From contig NZ_BBQI01000093.1 of NCBI RefSeq assembly GCF_001652915.1, positions 111,649 through 175,648 on the forward strand: a stretch of 64,000 nt of DNA, written 5' to 3'. A model generated the notes under the pieces. It worked only from the letters and a program-made list of their open reading frames with translations, did no database searches and had not been told where the DNA came from. Each line of letters starts with the position of its first letter. The stretch's first letter is position 1. The translations under genes were made by a program, and so were the position numbers. Positions 44,143-53,410 of the stretch are shown here, piece after piece. This DNA comes from Cupriavidus sp. D384. Lineage in GTDB: Bacteria > Pseudomonadota > Gammaproteobacteria > Burkholderiales > Burkholderiaceae.

Positions 44143-45513
44143 ATGTCAATCCGCGAACAGCTCGCCAACGCCGGGACCCCCTTTACGGCCAACGGCCACG
44201 CCGCGATCCATTTCAACATGGGCGCGAACACGAATTCCCCGGGATATCACGCGCTCAAGCGCGACGTACACGAGACCGTGCTCGACCGCGTGGAACTGGA
44301 GCGCCTGGCGCACTTCCCCCAGGAGCAGGTGCGCCAGGAGATTTCCACCCTGGTGAACCTGATCATCGAGGAGCAGAAGGTGCTGCTCAACGACAACGAG
44401 CGCCGCCAGCTGACCGTGGAGATCTATGACGAGATGTTCGGCTTCGGCCCGCTGGAGCCGCTGCTGAACGACCCTACCGTCTCCGACATCCTGGTCAATA
44501 CCGCGCGCCAGACCTACGTGGAACGGCGCGGCAAGCTGGAACTGACGAACGTGGTCTTCTACGACGACGCCCACCTGATGAAGGTGATCGAGAAGATCGT
44601 GTCGCGCGTGGGGCGCCGCATCGATGAAACCAGCCCCATGGTGGACGCCCGGCTGCCTGACGGCTCGCGCGTCAATGCCATCATCCCGCCCTCCGCCATC
44701 GATGGTCCGCTGTTGTCGATTCGCCGCTTCTCGGTCAATCCGTTGCAGGTTTCCGACCTGGTGGCGCTGAAAAGCCTGACCCAGCCGATGGCCCAGCTGC
44801 TGCAGGCGCTGGCGCATGCAAAGGTGAACGTGCTGGTCTCGGGCGGTACCGGCAGCGGCAAGACCACGCTGCTGAACATCCTGTCAGGCTTCATCCCCGA
44901 AGACGAACGCGTGGTGACCATCGAGGATGCCGCGGAACTGCAACTGCGTCAGCCCCACGTGCTGCGCCTGGAAACCCGGCCGCCCAACATCGAGGGCAAG
45001 GGCGAGATCACGCAGCGCGCCCTGGTGCGCAACGCCCTGCGGATGCGCCCCGACCGCATCATCCTTGGCGAAATCCGCGGCGGCGAGGCGCTGGACATGC
45101 TCAACGCCATGAACACCGGCCACGAAGGCTCGCTCACCACCATCCACGCCAACACGCCGCGCGACGCGCTGACCCGGCTAGAAAACATGGTCAGCATGGC
45201 TGGCCTGACCATGCCCGCGAAGGCCATGCGGCAGCAGATCGCCTCGGCGATCACCGTGGTGGTCCAGGCAGCACGCCTGACGGACGGCCGGCGCAAGATC
45301 ATCAGCATCCAGGAGATCACGGGCATGGAAGGCGACATCATCAACACGCAGGAAATCTTCACCTTCCAGCGTACCGGCGTGGCCGAGGATGGCACCGTCC
45401 GGGGCCACTTCAAGGCCACCGGCGTGTATCCGAAGTTTGCCGAGCGGCTGCGCGTGTTCGGCGTGGGCCTGCCCGACGAAATCTACGATCCCGCGCGGCG
45501 CTACGAAGTCTGA
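44143..45513 (+). CDS. cpaF: Tad secretion ATPase CpaF/TadA
   Basis: A 456-residue hexameric motor that powers pilus assembly. Walker A GGTGSGKTT is at residues 234-242, with VTIEDAAELQL, the LRMRPDRIILGEIRGGEALD Walker B box and GHEGSLTTIHAN following, all standard for CpaF. AGGAG precedes the ATG at 44143. It comes directly before the membrane platform genes tadB and tadC. Confidence 0.96.
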   Translation: MSIREQLANAGTPFTANGHAAIHFNMGANTNSPGYHALKRDVHETVLDRVELERLAHFPQEQVRQEISTLVNLIIEEQKVLLNDNERRQLTVEIYDEMFGFGPLEPLLNDPTVSDILVNTARQTYVERRGKLELTNVVFYDDAHLMKVIEKIVSRVGRRIDETSPMVDARLPDGSRVNAIIPPSAIDGPLLSIRRFSVNPLQVSDLVALKSLTQPMAQLLQALAHAKVNVLVSGGTGSGKTTLLNILSGFIPEDERVVTIEDAAELQLRQPHVLRLETRPPNIEGKGEITQRALVRNALRMRPDRIILGEIRGGEALDMLNAMNTGHEGSLTTIHANTPRDALTRLENMVSMAGLTMPAKAMRQQIASAITVVVQAARLTDGRRKIISIQEITGMEGDIINTQEIFTFQRTGVAEDGTVRGHFKATGVYPKFAERLRVFGVGLPDEIYDPARRYEV

Positions 45514-45556
45514 GCCCGCGCACGCGCCAACCACAACATTCCCCGGGGGGTAACAC

Positions 45557-46534
45557 ATGAGCACGATCTTCTATGCCTTCGGCATCCTGCTGTTCGTCGC
45601 CGTGGTGCTCGGTGTCGAAGCCATCTATCTGTGGTGGAACAGCGCCCACGGCCCGGCGGCCAAGCGCATCGAGGCGCGCCTGCGGGCGCTGTCGGCCGGC
45701 GGACAGGTCAGCGCCGAACGCCTGTCCATTCTCAAGAAGCGGCTGCTCAGCGATTCGCCGCGCATGCAGCGCTGGCTGATGGCCGTGCCGCGCGTCGGCG
45801 CCCTGGACCGCTGGCTCGAACAATCGGGCAGCTCCTGGTCGGTGGCGCAGTTGCTGGGCTACTGCGGGATGGTGGTGCTGTGCACCGTGGCGCTGATTCC
45901 GCTGGTGCCGGTGCCGGTGCCGGTCATGCTGGGCGGCGCGGCGTTCGTCTGGATCCTGCCGTTCCTGCATGTCATGCGGCAACGCGCCAAGCGGCTCAAG
46001 CATATGGAAGTGCAACTGCCCGACGCCGTGGACATGATCAGCCGCGCGCTGCGTGCCGGCCACTCGTTCTCCGGCGCGCTGGGCATGGTCGGCCAGGAAA
46101 TCAAGGCGCCACTCGGCCCCGAGTTTCGCATCACGTTCGAGGAAATCAACTACGGCGTTGCGCTCGACGAGGCCATGACGAACCTGGCCATCCGGGTGCC
46201 GGTGGGCGACCTTCGCTACTTCGTCATCGCCGTGCTGATCCAGCGCGAGAGCGGCGGCAACCTGGCGGAGATCCTGGACACCATCGCGACGATGGTGCGC
46301 GAGCGGCTCAAGCTCTTCGACAAGATTCGCGTGCTATCGGCCGAAGGGCGGCTCTCCGCGTGGATCCTCGGGCTGCTGCCGTTCGGCACGGCCGCGCTGA
46401 TCCTGGTCGTCAACCCCGATTTCATGAAGGTGCTGTGGGAAGACCCGCTTGGATGGCGAATGATTGGCGGCGCCCTCACGTCGATGTGCTTCGGTGTGCT
46501 GTGGATGCGCAAGATCATCCGCATCCGGGTATGA
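45557..46534 (+). CDS. tadB: Tad membrane platform protein TadB
   Basis: A 325-residue inner-membrane protein of the GspF/type II secretion F-domain family. Helices lie near residues 3-23, 95-135 and at the C-terminus; the cytoplasmic F domain contains QLPDAVDMISRALRAGHSFSGAL and IQRESGGNLAEIL. It forms the platform with TadC and couples to CpaF. GGGGGG lies upstream of the ATG at 45557. Confidence 0.94.
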   Translation: MSTIFYAFGILLFVAVVLGVEAIYLWWNSAHGPAAKRIEARLRALSAGGQVSAERLSILKKRLLSDSPRMQRWLMAVPRVGALDRWLEQSGSSWSVAQLLGYCGMVVLCTVALIPLVPVPVPVMLGGAAFVWILPFLHVMRQRAKRLKHMEVQLPDAVDMISRALRAGHSFSGALGMVGQEIKAPLGPEFRITFEEINYGVALDEAMTNLAIRVPVGDLRYFVIAVLIQRESGGNLAEILDTIATMVRERLKLFDKIRVLSAEGRLSAWILGLLPFGTAALILVVNPDFMKVLWEDPLGWRMIGGALTSMCFGVLWMRKIIRIRV

Positions 46535-46586
46535 GTCAGATAACAACAGGCAGGCTTCAACGGTCAACCTGAGGGGGAGTGGGATC

Positions 46587-47558
46587 ATGCAAGACATCAT
46601 GCAGGGGTTTCGGCTGGACCAGTTGATCGTGCTGGCGCTGGTCTTTGTCGCCGCGTTCGGTGCCGTATTCGGCGTGCTCTACGCGTTCTCGCCCAACCGG
46701 ATGCGGGGCCGGATGGAGCAGATTGCCAGCGAGACCGGCGGCTTCACCGGCGATACCGGGCAACGCCAGGCCCTGATCGAGACGCTCGTGCGATGGGCAC
46801 AGCCCGTCTCGCGGCTGTCGCTGCCCAAGGACGGCTGGGAAAGCTCGCAGCTGCGCGTACGCTTCATGAATGCCGGGTGGCGCAACGCGAGTGCCGCGCC
46901 GCTGTACTTTGCCGGCAAGACGCTGCTGGCGGTCGGGCTGCCGATGCTGGGTCTGGTGGCAACGGCCAGTACCCCGGCATTCCAGCAAGAGAGTGCGATG
47001 TTCGCGATGCTGGCGGTGCTGGCCGCCATCGGCTACTACCTCCCCAACGTGGTGCTGTCGCGCAAGGTAGCCACGCGCCAGCGGACGGTGTTCGAGGAAT
47101 TCCCGGACGTCATCGACCTGCTGACTGTCTGCGTGGAAGCCGGCCTCGGGCTCGACGCCGCGCTGATGCGCGTGGCCGACGAACTGGCGCTGCGTTGCCC
47201 GGTGCTGGCCGATGAGCTGCAATTGATGCTGCTGGAACTGCGCTCGGGGTTTTCGAAAGAGAAGGCGCTCAGCAATCTGGCATTGCGCACGGGCGTGGAG
47301 GACGTCGACAAGTTCGCGTCGATGCTGATCCAGGCCGATCGCTTCGGTACCAGCCTGGGCGAGTCCCTGCGCGTGCTGTCGGACATGCTCCGGACCAAGC
47401 GCCGCATGCGCGCGGAGGAGCAGGCCGCCAAGATCGCGCTCAAGCTGCTGTTCCCGCTGATCTTCACCATCTTTCCCACGCTGCTGCTGGTCCTGCTGGG
47501 ACCCGCGTTCATCCAGATCTACCGGGTCCTGCTACCCACCATGACGGGCGGCAACTAA
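46587..47558 (+). CDS. tadC: Tad membrane platform protein TadC
   Basis: A 323-residue F-domain membrane protein. The core reads EEFPDVIDLLTVCVEAGLGLDAAL and DRFGTSLGESLRVLSDMLR, and a hydrophobic helix ends the protein (LLFPLIFTIFPTLLLVLLGPAFI). The start at 46587 follows a GGGGGAG ribosome site. It is the last gene of the tad run; a terminator stands 78 bases downstream. Confidence 0.94.
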   Translation: MQDIMQGFRLDQLIVLALVFVAAFGAVFGVLYAFSPNRMRGRMEQIASETGGFTGDTGQRQALIETLVRWAQPVSRLSLPKDGWESSQLRVRFMNAGWRNASAAPLYFAGKTLLAVGLPMLGLVATASTPAFQQESAMFAMLAVLAAIGYYLPNVVLSRKVATRQRTVFEEFPDVIDLLTVCVEAGLGLDAALMRVADELALRCPVLADELQLMLLELRSGFSKEKALSNLALRTGVEDVDKFASMLIQADRFGTSLGESLRVLSDMLRTKRRMRAEEQAAKIALKLLFPLIFTIFPTLLLVLLGPAFIQIYRVLLPTMTGGN

Positions 47559-47636
47559 ACGCCATCCCGACAGGCGCATTGTCATAGCGGTTCCCCCGGC
47601 TGTCCCGCCCTGGTGCAATACCAGGAAGACAGTCTT

Positions 47637-47659
47637 GCCCGGACATGGTCCGGGCTTTT
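47637..47659 (+). terminator. Terminator of the tad locus
   Basis: GCCCGGAC (47637-47644), ATG loop, GTCCGGGC (47648-47655), then TTTT: a perfect 8-base stem with a U-tract, 78 bases after the tadC stop. Confidence 0.75.
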
Positions 47660-47777
47660 CTGCTTGGTGCATCGGCAATGCGCCACAAACCGCCGTGTGG
47701 CTTGACCGGGGCGCAGGTCTTCTTTAAGAATGCTTGCAGATCCATCCTCGCCCGTATGCCGATACGGGGGCCGCCAC

Positions 47778-48566
47778 ATGAAAATCCGCATCCTGAGCGA
47801 TCTCCACATCGAACACCACATGCCGGAGAATGTCCCCGGCTGCAGCACCGATCTGACGATCCTGGCTGGCGACATCGCCAACGGCCGCGACGGCATCGAC
47901 TGGGCCGCCCGTACATTCGCCGGCCCGGTACTCTACATCCCCGGCAATCACGAATACTACGAAAGCGCATTCGATCCCGTGGACCAGCAAATGGCCGAAG
48001 GCGCCGCCGCGTCCGGCAACGTGATGCTGCTCAACGGCACGGTGGCGGCGTTTGCCGACGCGCCGGGCGGCCCGGTGCGCGTGATCGGCACCACCTGGTG
48101 GACCGACTACGCGCTGTACGGCGAGAACCGTATCGACGAAGCCATGGCTGCCTGCGCCAGGGTGATGCTCGACCATCGCCTGATCGCCACCGCTGGCGAC
48201 GACGGCCAGCCGCGCCCGTACACGCCGGCCGACGCGCTGGCGCGCCATCGCGCCGCCACCGCCTGGCTGGCCGGCACGCTGGCCCAGCCGTTCGACGGCA
48301 AGACCGTGGTCGTCACGCATCACGGGCCAGACCTCGGCAGCCTCGACGCGCGCTACGCCCACGACATCGTCTCCGCCGGCTTTATTTCGCGGCGCCCCGA
48401 TCTCGTGGCCCAGGCCGATCTCTGGATCCACGGCCATACGCACACCAGCTTCGACTACTGGATCGACGACACGCGCGTGGTCTGCAATCCGCGCGGCTAT
48501 ATCTCGCGCCGCACCGGCGTGCCCGAGAACCCCATGTTCGACTGGGGCAAGGTCGTGGAAGTCTGA
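47778..48566 (+). CDS. Calcineurin-like metallophosphoesterase
   Basis: A 262-residue cytoplasmic phosphoesterase. The dimetal motifs are present in order: SDLHIEHH, GDIANG, GNHEYY, THHGPD and HGHTH. It has no signal peptide. The ATG at 47778 (MKIRILSDLH) is the family start; the open frame begins upstream but overlaps the tad terminator region. The substrate is unknown; it is followed by a shared terminator with groEL. Confidence 0.9.
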   Translation: MKIRILSDLHIEHHMPENVPGCSTDLTILAGDIANGRDGIDWAARTFAGPVLYIPGNHEYYESAFDPVDQQMAEGAAASGNVMLLNGTVAAFADAPGGPVRVIGTTWWTDYALYGENRIDEAMAACARVMLDHRLIATAGDDGQPRPYTPADALARHRAATAWLAGTLAQPFDGKTVVVTHHGPDLGSLDARYAHDIVSAGFISRRPDLVAQADLWIHGHTHTSFDYWIDDTRVVCNPRGYISRRTGVPENPMFDWGKVVEV

Positions 48567-48614
48567 GGCGGCCGATCCGCAGCGCCCTCGCCGCCCTGCC
48601 CTGCGCCAGCTCCA

Positions 48615-48656
48615 TAAACAAAAACCCCCGAGGGCGCGAGCCCTCGGGGGTTTTTT
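48615..48656. terminator. Bidirectional terminator, phosphoesterase / groEL
   Basis: An 11-base perfect stem (48625-48635 with 48640-48650, GCGA loop) is flanked by an A-rich run on the left and six T on the right, so it can end transcripts from both convergent genes. Confidence 0.9.
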
Positions 48657-48693
48657 GACAGTCAGGCCGTCTGGCCCGGCAGTCCGGCGTGAT

Positions 48694-50337
48694 TTACATC
48701 ATGCCGTCCATGCCGCCCATGCCGCCCATGCCGCCCGGCATTGCCGGAGCCGACTCTTCCTTCGGCGTTTCGGCAACGGCGCAGTCGGTCGTCAGCATCA
48801 GCGAAGCCACCGAAGCAGCGTTCTGCAGCGCGGTGCGGGTCACCTTGGTCGGGTCCAGCACGCCCATTTCCACCAGGTCGCCGTACTCGCCCGAGGCAGC
48901 GTTGTAACCGTAGTTACCCTTGCCTTCGATGACCTTGGCCACTACGACCGAAGCTTCTTCACCAGCGTTCAGCACGATCTGGCGCAGCGGCTCTTCCATG
49001 GCGCGCAGCACGATCTTGATACCGGCGTTCTGGTCCGGGTTTTCACCTTGCAGACCCGAGATGGCAGCGCGGGCGCGCAGCAGGGCCACACCACCGCCGG
49101 GGACGATACCTTCTTCCACGGCAGCGCGGGTGGCGTGCAGTGCATCTTCCACGCGGGCCTTCTTTTCCTTCATTTCGACTTCGGTGGCAGCGCCAACCTT
49201 GATCACGGCAACACCGCCGGCCAGCTTGGCCACGCGCTCTTGCAGCTTTTCACGGTCGTAGTCCGAGGTGGCTTCTTCGATCTGGGCACGGATCTGCTTC
49301 ACGCGGCCTTCGATCGCCGATGCGTCACCAGCGCCGTCGATGATGATGGTGTTTTCCTTGCCGATCTCGATGCGCTTGGCCTGGCCCAGGTCCTGCAGCG
49401 TGGCCTTTTCCAGCGTCAGGCCGATTTCCTCGGCGATCACCGTGCCGCCCGTCAGGATGGCGATGTCTTCCAGCATGGCCTTGCGGCGGTCGCCGAAGCC
49501 CGGAGCCTTCACGGCGGCGGTCTTCAGGATGCCACGGATGTTGTTCACCACCAGCGTGGCCAGGGCTTCGCCTTCCACGTCTTCGGCGATGATCAGCAGC
49601 GGGCGGCCAGCCTTGGCCACTTGCTCCAGCACCGGCAGCAGGTCACGAATGTTCGAGACCTTCTTGTCGAACAGCAGAACGAACGGGCTGTCCAGCTGAA
49701 CAACCTGCTTTTCCGGGTTGTTGATGAAGTACGGCGACAGGTAGCCACGGTCGAACTGCATGCCTTCCACGACTTCCAGCTCGTCGGCCAGCGACTTGCC
49801 GTCTTCAACCGTGATCACGCCTTCCTTGCCGACCTTGTCCATGGCTTCGGCAATGCGCTCGCCGATCGAGGCGTCGCTGTTTGCCGAGATCGCGCCAACC
49901 TGGGCGATTTCCTTGCTGGTCGTGGTCGGCTTGCTCAGCTTCTTCAGCTCTTCCACGGCCGAACCAACAGCCTTGTCGATACCGCGCTTCAGGTCCATCG
50001 GGTTCATGCCGGCGGCCACGAACTTCATGCCTTCGCGGACGATCGACTGGGCCAGAACGGTAGCGGTGGTGGTACCGTCACCGGCGTTGTCGCTGGTCTT
50101 GGAAGCCACTTCCTTGACCATCTGGGCGCCCATGTTCTGCAGCTTGTCCTTCAGCTCGATTTCCTTGGCCACGGACACACCGTCCTTGGTCACGGTCGGG
50201 CCGCCGAAGCTGCGCTCCAGCACCACGTTGCGGCCCTTCGGGCCCAGCGTAACCTTTACTGCGTTGGCGAGAATGTTCACGCCTTCAACCATCTTGGCAC
50301 GTGCGGCGTCGCCGAACACTACGTCTTTTGCTGCCAT
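48694..50337 (-). CDS. groEL: Chaperonin GroEL (Hsp60)
   Basis: A 547-residue chaperonin subunit that folds proteins in the cytoplasm with GroES. The DGTTTATVLAQSIVREG ATP-binding segment and the GGM repeat tail ending GGMDGMM are standard. It is 90 bases after groES in one operon controlled from the CIRCE promoter. A terminator follows the stop. A long opposite-strand open frame here is a shadow. Confidence 0.99.
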   Translation of the reverse strand: MAAKDVVFGDAARAKMVEGVNILANAVKVTLGPKGRNVVLERSFGGPTVTKDGVSVAKEIELKDKLQNMGAQMVKEVASKTSDNAGDGTTTATVLAQSIVREGMKFVAAGMNPMDLKRGIDKAVGSAVEELKKLSKPTTTSKEIAQVGAISANSDASIGERIAEAMDKVGKEGVITVEDGKSLADELEVVEGMQFDRGYLSPYFINNPEKQVVQLDSPFVLLFDKKVSNIRDLLPVLEQVAKAGRPLLIIAEDVEGEALATLVVNNIRGILKTAAVKAPGFGDRRKAMLEDIAILTGGTVIAEEIGLTLEKATLQDLGQAKRIEIGKENTIIIDGAGDASAIEGRVKQIRAQIEEATSDYDREKLQERVAKLAGGVAVIKVGAATEVEMKEKKARVEDALHATRAAVEEGIVPGGGVALLRARAAISGLQGENPDQNAGIKIVLRAMEEPLRQIVLNAGEEASVVVAKVIEGKGNYGYNAASGEYGDLVEMGVLDPTKVTRTALQNAASVASLMLTTDCAVAETPKEESAPAMPGGMGGMGGMDGMM

Positions 50338-50427
50338 GTCTTGAATCTCCGAATCTGGATAGAGCGCCCCGCGCGCATGGCGGGACGTTCAGGAATCTGG
50401 GGTTTTGTCTGGTGAGACAGGCGTCGA

Positions 50428-50718
50428 TTACTTGTTGACGACAGCCATGATGTCTTCTTCGCGCATGACCAGCAGTTCCTGGCCATCCACCTTCACGCCC
50501 TGGCCGGCATACTTGCCGAACAGCACGCGGTCACCCACCTTCACGTCGAGGGCAATGTTGTTGCCCTTGTCATCCTTCTTGCCCGGGCCAATGGCGAGCA
50601 CTTCGCCTTGATCCGGCTTCTCGGCTGCATTGTCGGGAATCACGATGCCGGACGCGGTCTTGGTTTCATTGTCCAGACGCTTCACGATCACACGGTCGTG
50701 CAGAGGACGCAGGTTCAT
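50428..50718 (-). CDS. groES: Co-chaperonin GroES (Hsp10)
   Basis: A 96-residue co-chaperonin starting [15 protein letters not shown] at the ATG at 50718, with AGGAG 6 bases upstream. The mobile loop [15 protein letters not shown] and the [11 protein letters not shown] motif are visible. First gene of the groES-groEL operon; the six codons upstream in the same frame are not part of the family start. Confidence 0.98.
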
Positions 50719-50845
50719 ACGGACTCCTAAATACAAAAAGTGAGTTTTGATTCACAAAATGGCCGTTTATCGAGGCGATCAACGCCAGCCGGCAACGGCC
50801 ATCAGGTTTTCGGAAATACCGCAGGGGCGGGGCGCCAACTGGCTG

Positions 50846-50872
50846 TTAGCACTCTCCCCCAGCGAGTGCTAA
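50846..50872 (-). promoter_or_regulatory. CIRCE operator (HrcA site)
   Basis: TTAGCACTC-N9-GAGTGCTAA, an exact match to the CIRCE consensus, lies just downstream of the groES -10 box, so HrcA binding would block initiation. It shows HrcA-type heat-shock repression. Confidence 0.97.
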
Positions 50873-50900
50873 TTATAGGGACGGGGTATTGCGTTTTCAA
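50872..50900 (-). promoter_or_regulatory. Sigma-70 promoter of groES-groEL
   Basis: On the minus strand TTGAAA (-35, plus coordinates 50895-50900), a 17-base spacer, and TATAAT (-10, 50872-50877). The -10 directly abuts the CIRCE element, giving a repressible housekeeping promoter. Confidence 0.9.
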
Positions 50901-51066
50901 GACGCGGCCTGAATGGGGGTTTTCCCGTATGCGGCGATTTTTTTCCCGCCGGCCGGCCAGATCGCCACTTCTGCGCCCATCCCCCTGACAATGTCCACGA
51001 AAAGTCCCGCTGCCACGTTGGCAGACGGGTTCGCCACCGCTGTCCGCCTTTTCCGAAGTCACCGTC

Positions 51067-53385
51067 ATGTTTCGCCAACCCAATGCGCCGCGCCGTGCCC
51101 CGCCAGGGTGGGCGGTACTGTTCGGGCTGTTTCTGATCGCCCTGTTGCCCTGGCAACACGCCCAAGCGGCCTGTGGCGCCGAAGCGGCCAATGGTGCCCC
51201 TGGCACCCCGGCTGCCCGGCCGCGCGTCGGCCTGGTGTTGTCTGGCGGTGGCGCGCGGGGCTACGCCCATATTGGCGTGCTCAAGGCCCTGGAACAGATG
51301 CACGTGCCCGTGGACTGTATCGCCGCCACCAGCATGGGGGCCGTGGTTGGCGGGCTGTACGCGAGCGGCATCGGGGCCGACGAGCTTGAGACCCGGCTGT
51401 CCCGGGTCAATCTCAGCGACATCGTGTTCGATCGCAACGAACGCGCGCAACTGCCGCAGACGCTGCGCGAAGACAGTTTCCAGTATCCGATCGGCATCTC
51501 GGCCGGGGTGGGCAAGGACGGCGTCAAGCTGCCGATCGGGCTGGTACAGGGCAACAAGCTGCTGACCCTGCTGCAGGACTGGACGTCGGCATGGCCCGGC
51601 GATGTCGACTTCAACACGCTGCCGGTGCCTTTCCGGACGATCGCCACCGACCTTGGCACCGGTGCGCCCGTGGTGCTGGACCACGGCTCGCTGCCCCGCG
51701 CCATCCGCGCCAGCGCCGCCGTGCCCGGCCTGTTCGCGCCGTTCGCGGTGGACGGGCGCACACTGATCGATGGCGGCCTGGTCAGCAACCTGCCGGTGCA
51801 GATGGCGCGCGACATGGGCGCCGACATCGTGATCGCCGTCAACGTGGCCACCCCGCTCGACGATCCGGCCACGCTAGAGTCCCCCGCCGCGGTCACCCAG
51901 CAGATGGTGACGATCCTGACCAACCAGAACGTGGCAGCGCAAAAGGCGCTGCTGGGGCCGCGCGACGTGCTGCTGGAGCCCGACCTGGGCAAGCTGTCCT
52001 TCGCCGATTTCTCGCACGCCGGCGACGGCATCGGGCTCGGCTACGCGTCCGCCACCGCCATCGCGCCCCGGCTGGCCGCGCTGGCCCTGCCGCGCGAGGC
52101 ATGGGACCAGTACATCGCGGCGCGCGCCACGCACGTGGCCGCCATGGAGCCGCACCGCGTCGATGCCATCGAGGTCCATACCTCGGGCCGTATCCCGGCA
52201 TCGTACGTGCGGAAGTACCTGCGCGTGCGCGAAGGCGACCGCTATGACACGGCCGCCGTCAACCACGACCTGACGCAGTTGTCGACCAGCGGCGACTTCG
52301 AAAGCGTGACGCAGGAACTGGTGACCGAGGGCGGCCGTTCGGTGCTCAAGGTGGAGGCGCAGGAAAAATCATGGGGCCCGCAGTTCCTGCTGTTCGGCTT
52401 CGGCCTGTCCACCACGTTCGACGGCAAGGGCGCCTTCAACCTGCAGCTTGGCCACCGCTACCCGTGGCTGACGCAGGGCGGGCTCGAATGGCGCAACGAC
52501 ATCGTGCTGGGCAGCAACCAGGCGAAATGGCATACCGAACTGCGCCAGCCCGTATTCGACCGCCTGGGCTTCTATATCGCGCCCTATCTGGAATACGCCC
52601 GCAAGCATGTCGACATCTACCCGGACAACGGCGACAAGCGCAATGCCACGCCGCTGACGGCGGTGCGCGTGGAAACGGCCCAGGCCGGTGTCGACTTCGG
52701 GCTGCCGATCGGCCGCCTGGGCGAGTTCCGGGTTGGCGCGAACTACCAGCAGGTGCGCTACGACTCCGACTACCTGCTGGCCGGCACGCCAAACGGCCGG
52801 TTCAGCGCCCGGGTGCGCCAGCCGGTGGTACGCGCCCAGCTGACCATCGACCAGCTCGACGACCCGCTCTTCCCGCGCAAGGGCTATTACCTGTATGCGG
52901 TGAACCAGCTGTCGTTCGGCGGGGCCGACAACAGCTTCGACGACGTGCACGCCAAGGCCCTGTGGGCCGGCAGCTACGGCCGCCACACGCTGAACCTGGC
53001 CGCCGAAGGTGCCATGACCTACAACGACCACCGCTCGAACAACAGCGTCAGCGGCGGCCTGGGCTTCACGCTGGGCGGATTCCAGCGGCTGTCCGCCTAT
53101 GCGCCGGACCAGTTCTCGGGCAACTACCTGCTGTACGGCCGCGTGACCTACCTGAACGAACTGCGTGAATTCACGCTGCCCGGGCTGCGCACCACGGTCT
53201 TCGGCACCAGTCTGGAAGTGGGCGATGTCTGGCTCAGGCGGCGCAATTTCGGCAGCGGCCCGTACAAGTCCAGCGCCAGTGCGTTCATCGGCGGGAACAG
53301 CGTGATCGGGCCGCTCTACTTCGGCTTTGCGGCGGCCCCGGCGGGCGTCTGGAATATCTACCTGCAGCTGGGCCGCGTGTTCTGA
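51067..53385 (+). CDS. Patatin-like phospholipase with Omp85-type barrel (type Vd autotransporter)
   Basis: A 772-residue two-domain outer-membrane protein like PlpD. A signal peptide (about 1-36) precedes a patatin lipase domain: oxyanion GGGARG (60-65), nucleophile S89 in ATSMG, and the Asp dyad partner D235 in LIDGGLVSNLP. The middle holds one POTRA-like segment (VDAIEVHTSGRIPASYVRKYL), and the last 350 residues form a bacterial surface antigen barrel ending RVF. The first position of GxSxG is alanine. It should secrete its own lipase domain to the cell surface. Confidence 0.9.
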   Translation: MFRQPNAPRRAPPGWAVLFGLFLIALLPWQHAQAACGAEAANGAPGTPAARPRVGLVLSGGGARGYAHIGVLKALEQMHVPVDCIAATSMGAVVGGLYASGIGADELETRLSRVNLSDIVFDRNERAQLPQTLREDSFQYPIGISAGVGKDGVKLPIGLVQGNKLLTLLQDWTSAWPGDVDFNTLPVPFRTIATDLGTGAPVVLDHGSLPRAIRASAAVPGLFAPFAVDGRTLIDGGLVSNLPVQMARDMGADIVIAVNVATPLDDPATLESPAAVTQQMVTILTNQNVAAQKALLGPRDVLLEPDLGKLSFADFSHAGDGIGLGYASATAIAPRLAALALPREAWDQYIAARATHVAAMEPHRVDAIEVHTSGRIPASYVRKYLRVREGDRYDTAAVNHDLTQLSTSGDFESVTQELVTEGGRSVLKVEAQEKSWGPQFLLFGFGLSTTFDGKGAFNLQLGHRYPWLTQGGLEWRNDIVLGSNQAKWHTELRQPVFDRLGFYIAPYLEYARKHVDIYPDNGDKRNATPLTAVRVETAQAGVDFGLPIGRLGEFRVGANYQQVRYDSDYLLAGTPNGRFSARVRQPVVRAQLTIDQLDDPLFPRKGYYLYAVNQLSFGGADNSFDDVHAKALWAGSYGRHTLNLAAEGAMTYNDHRSNNSVSGGLGFTLGGFQRLSAYAPDQFSGNYLLYGRVTYLNELREFTLPGLRTTVFGTSLEVGDVWLRRRNFGSGPYKSSASAFIGGNSVIGPLYFGFAAAPAGVWNIYLQLGRVF

Positions 53386-53410
53386 CCGGCGCCAGGCGCC
53401 GGGCAGGTGC

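Noticed and set aside
48655..50415. Plus-strand open frame opposite groEL
   Set aside because: Antisense to a conserved groEL; no ribosome site or domain.
53386..53402. CCGGCGCC-A-GGCGCCGG as a terminator between the patatin and hydrolase genes
   Set aside because: The one-base loop cannot form as drawn and there is no T-run; function doubtful.
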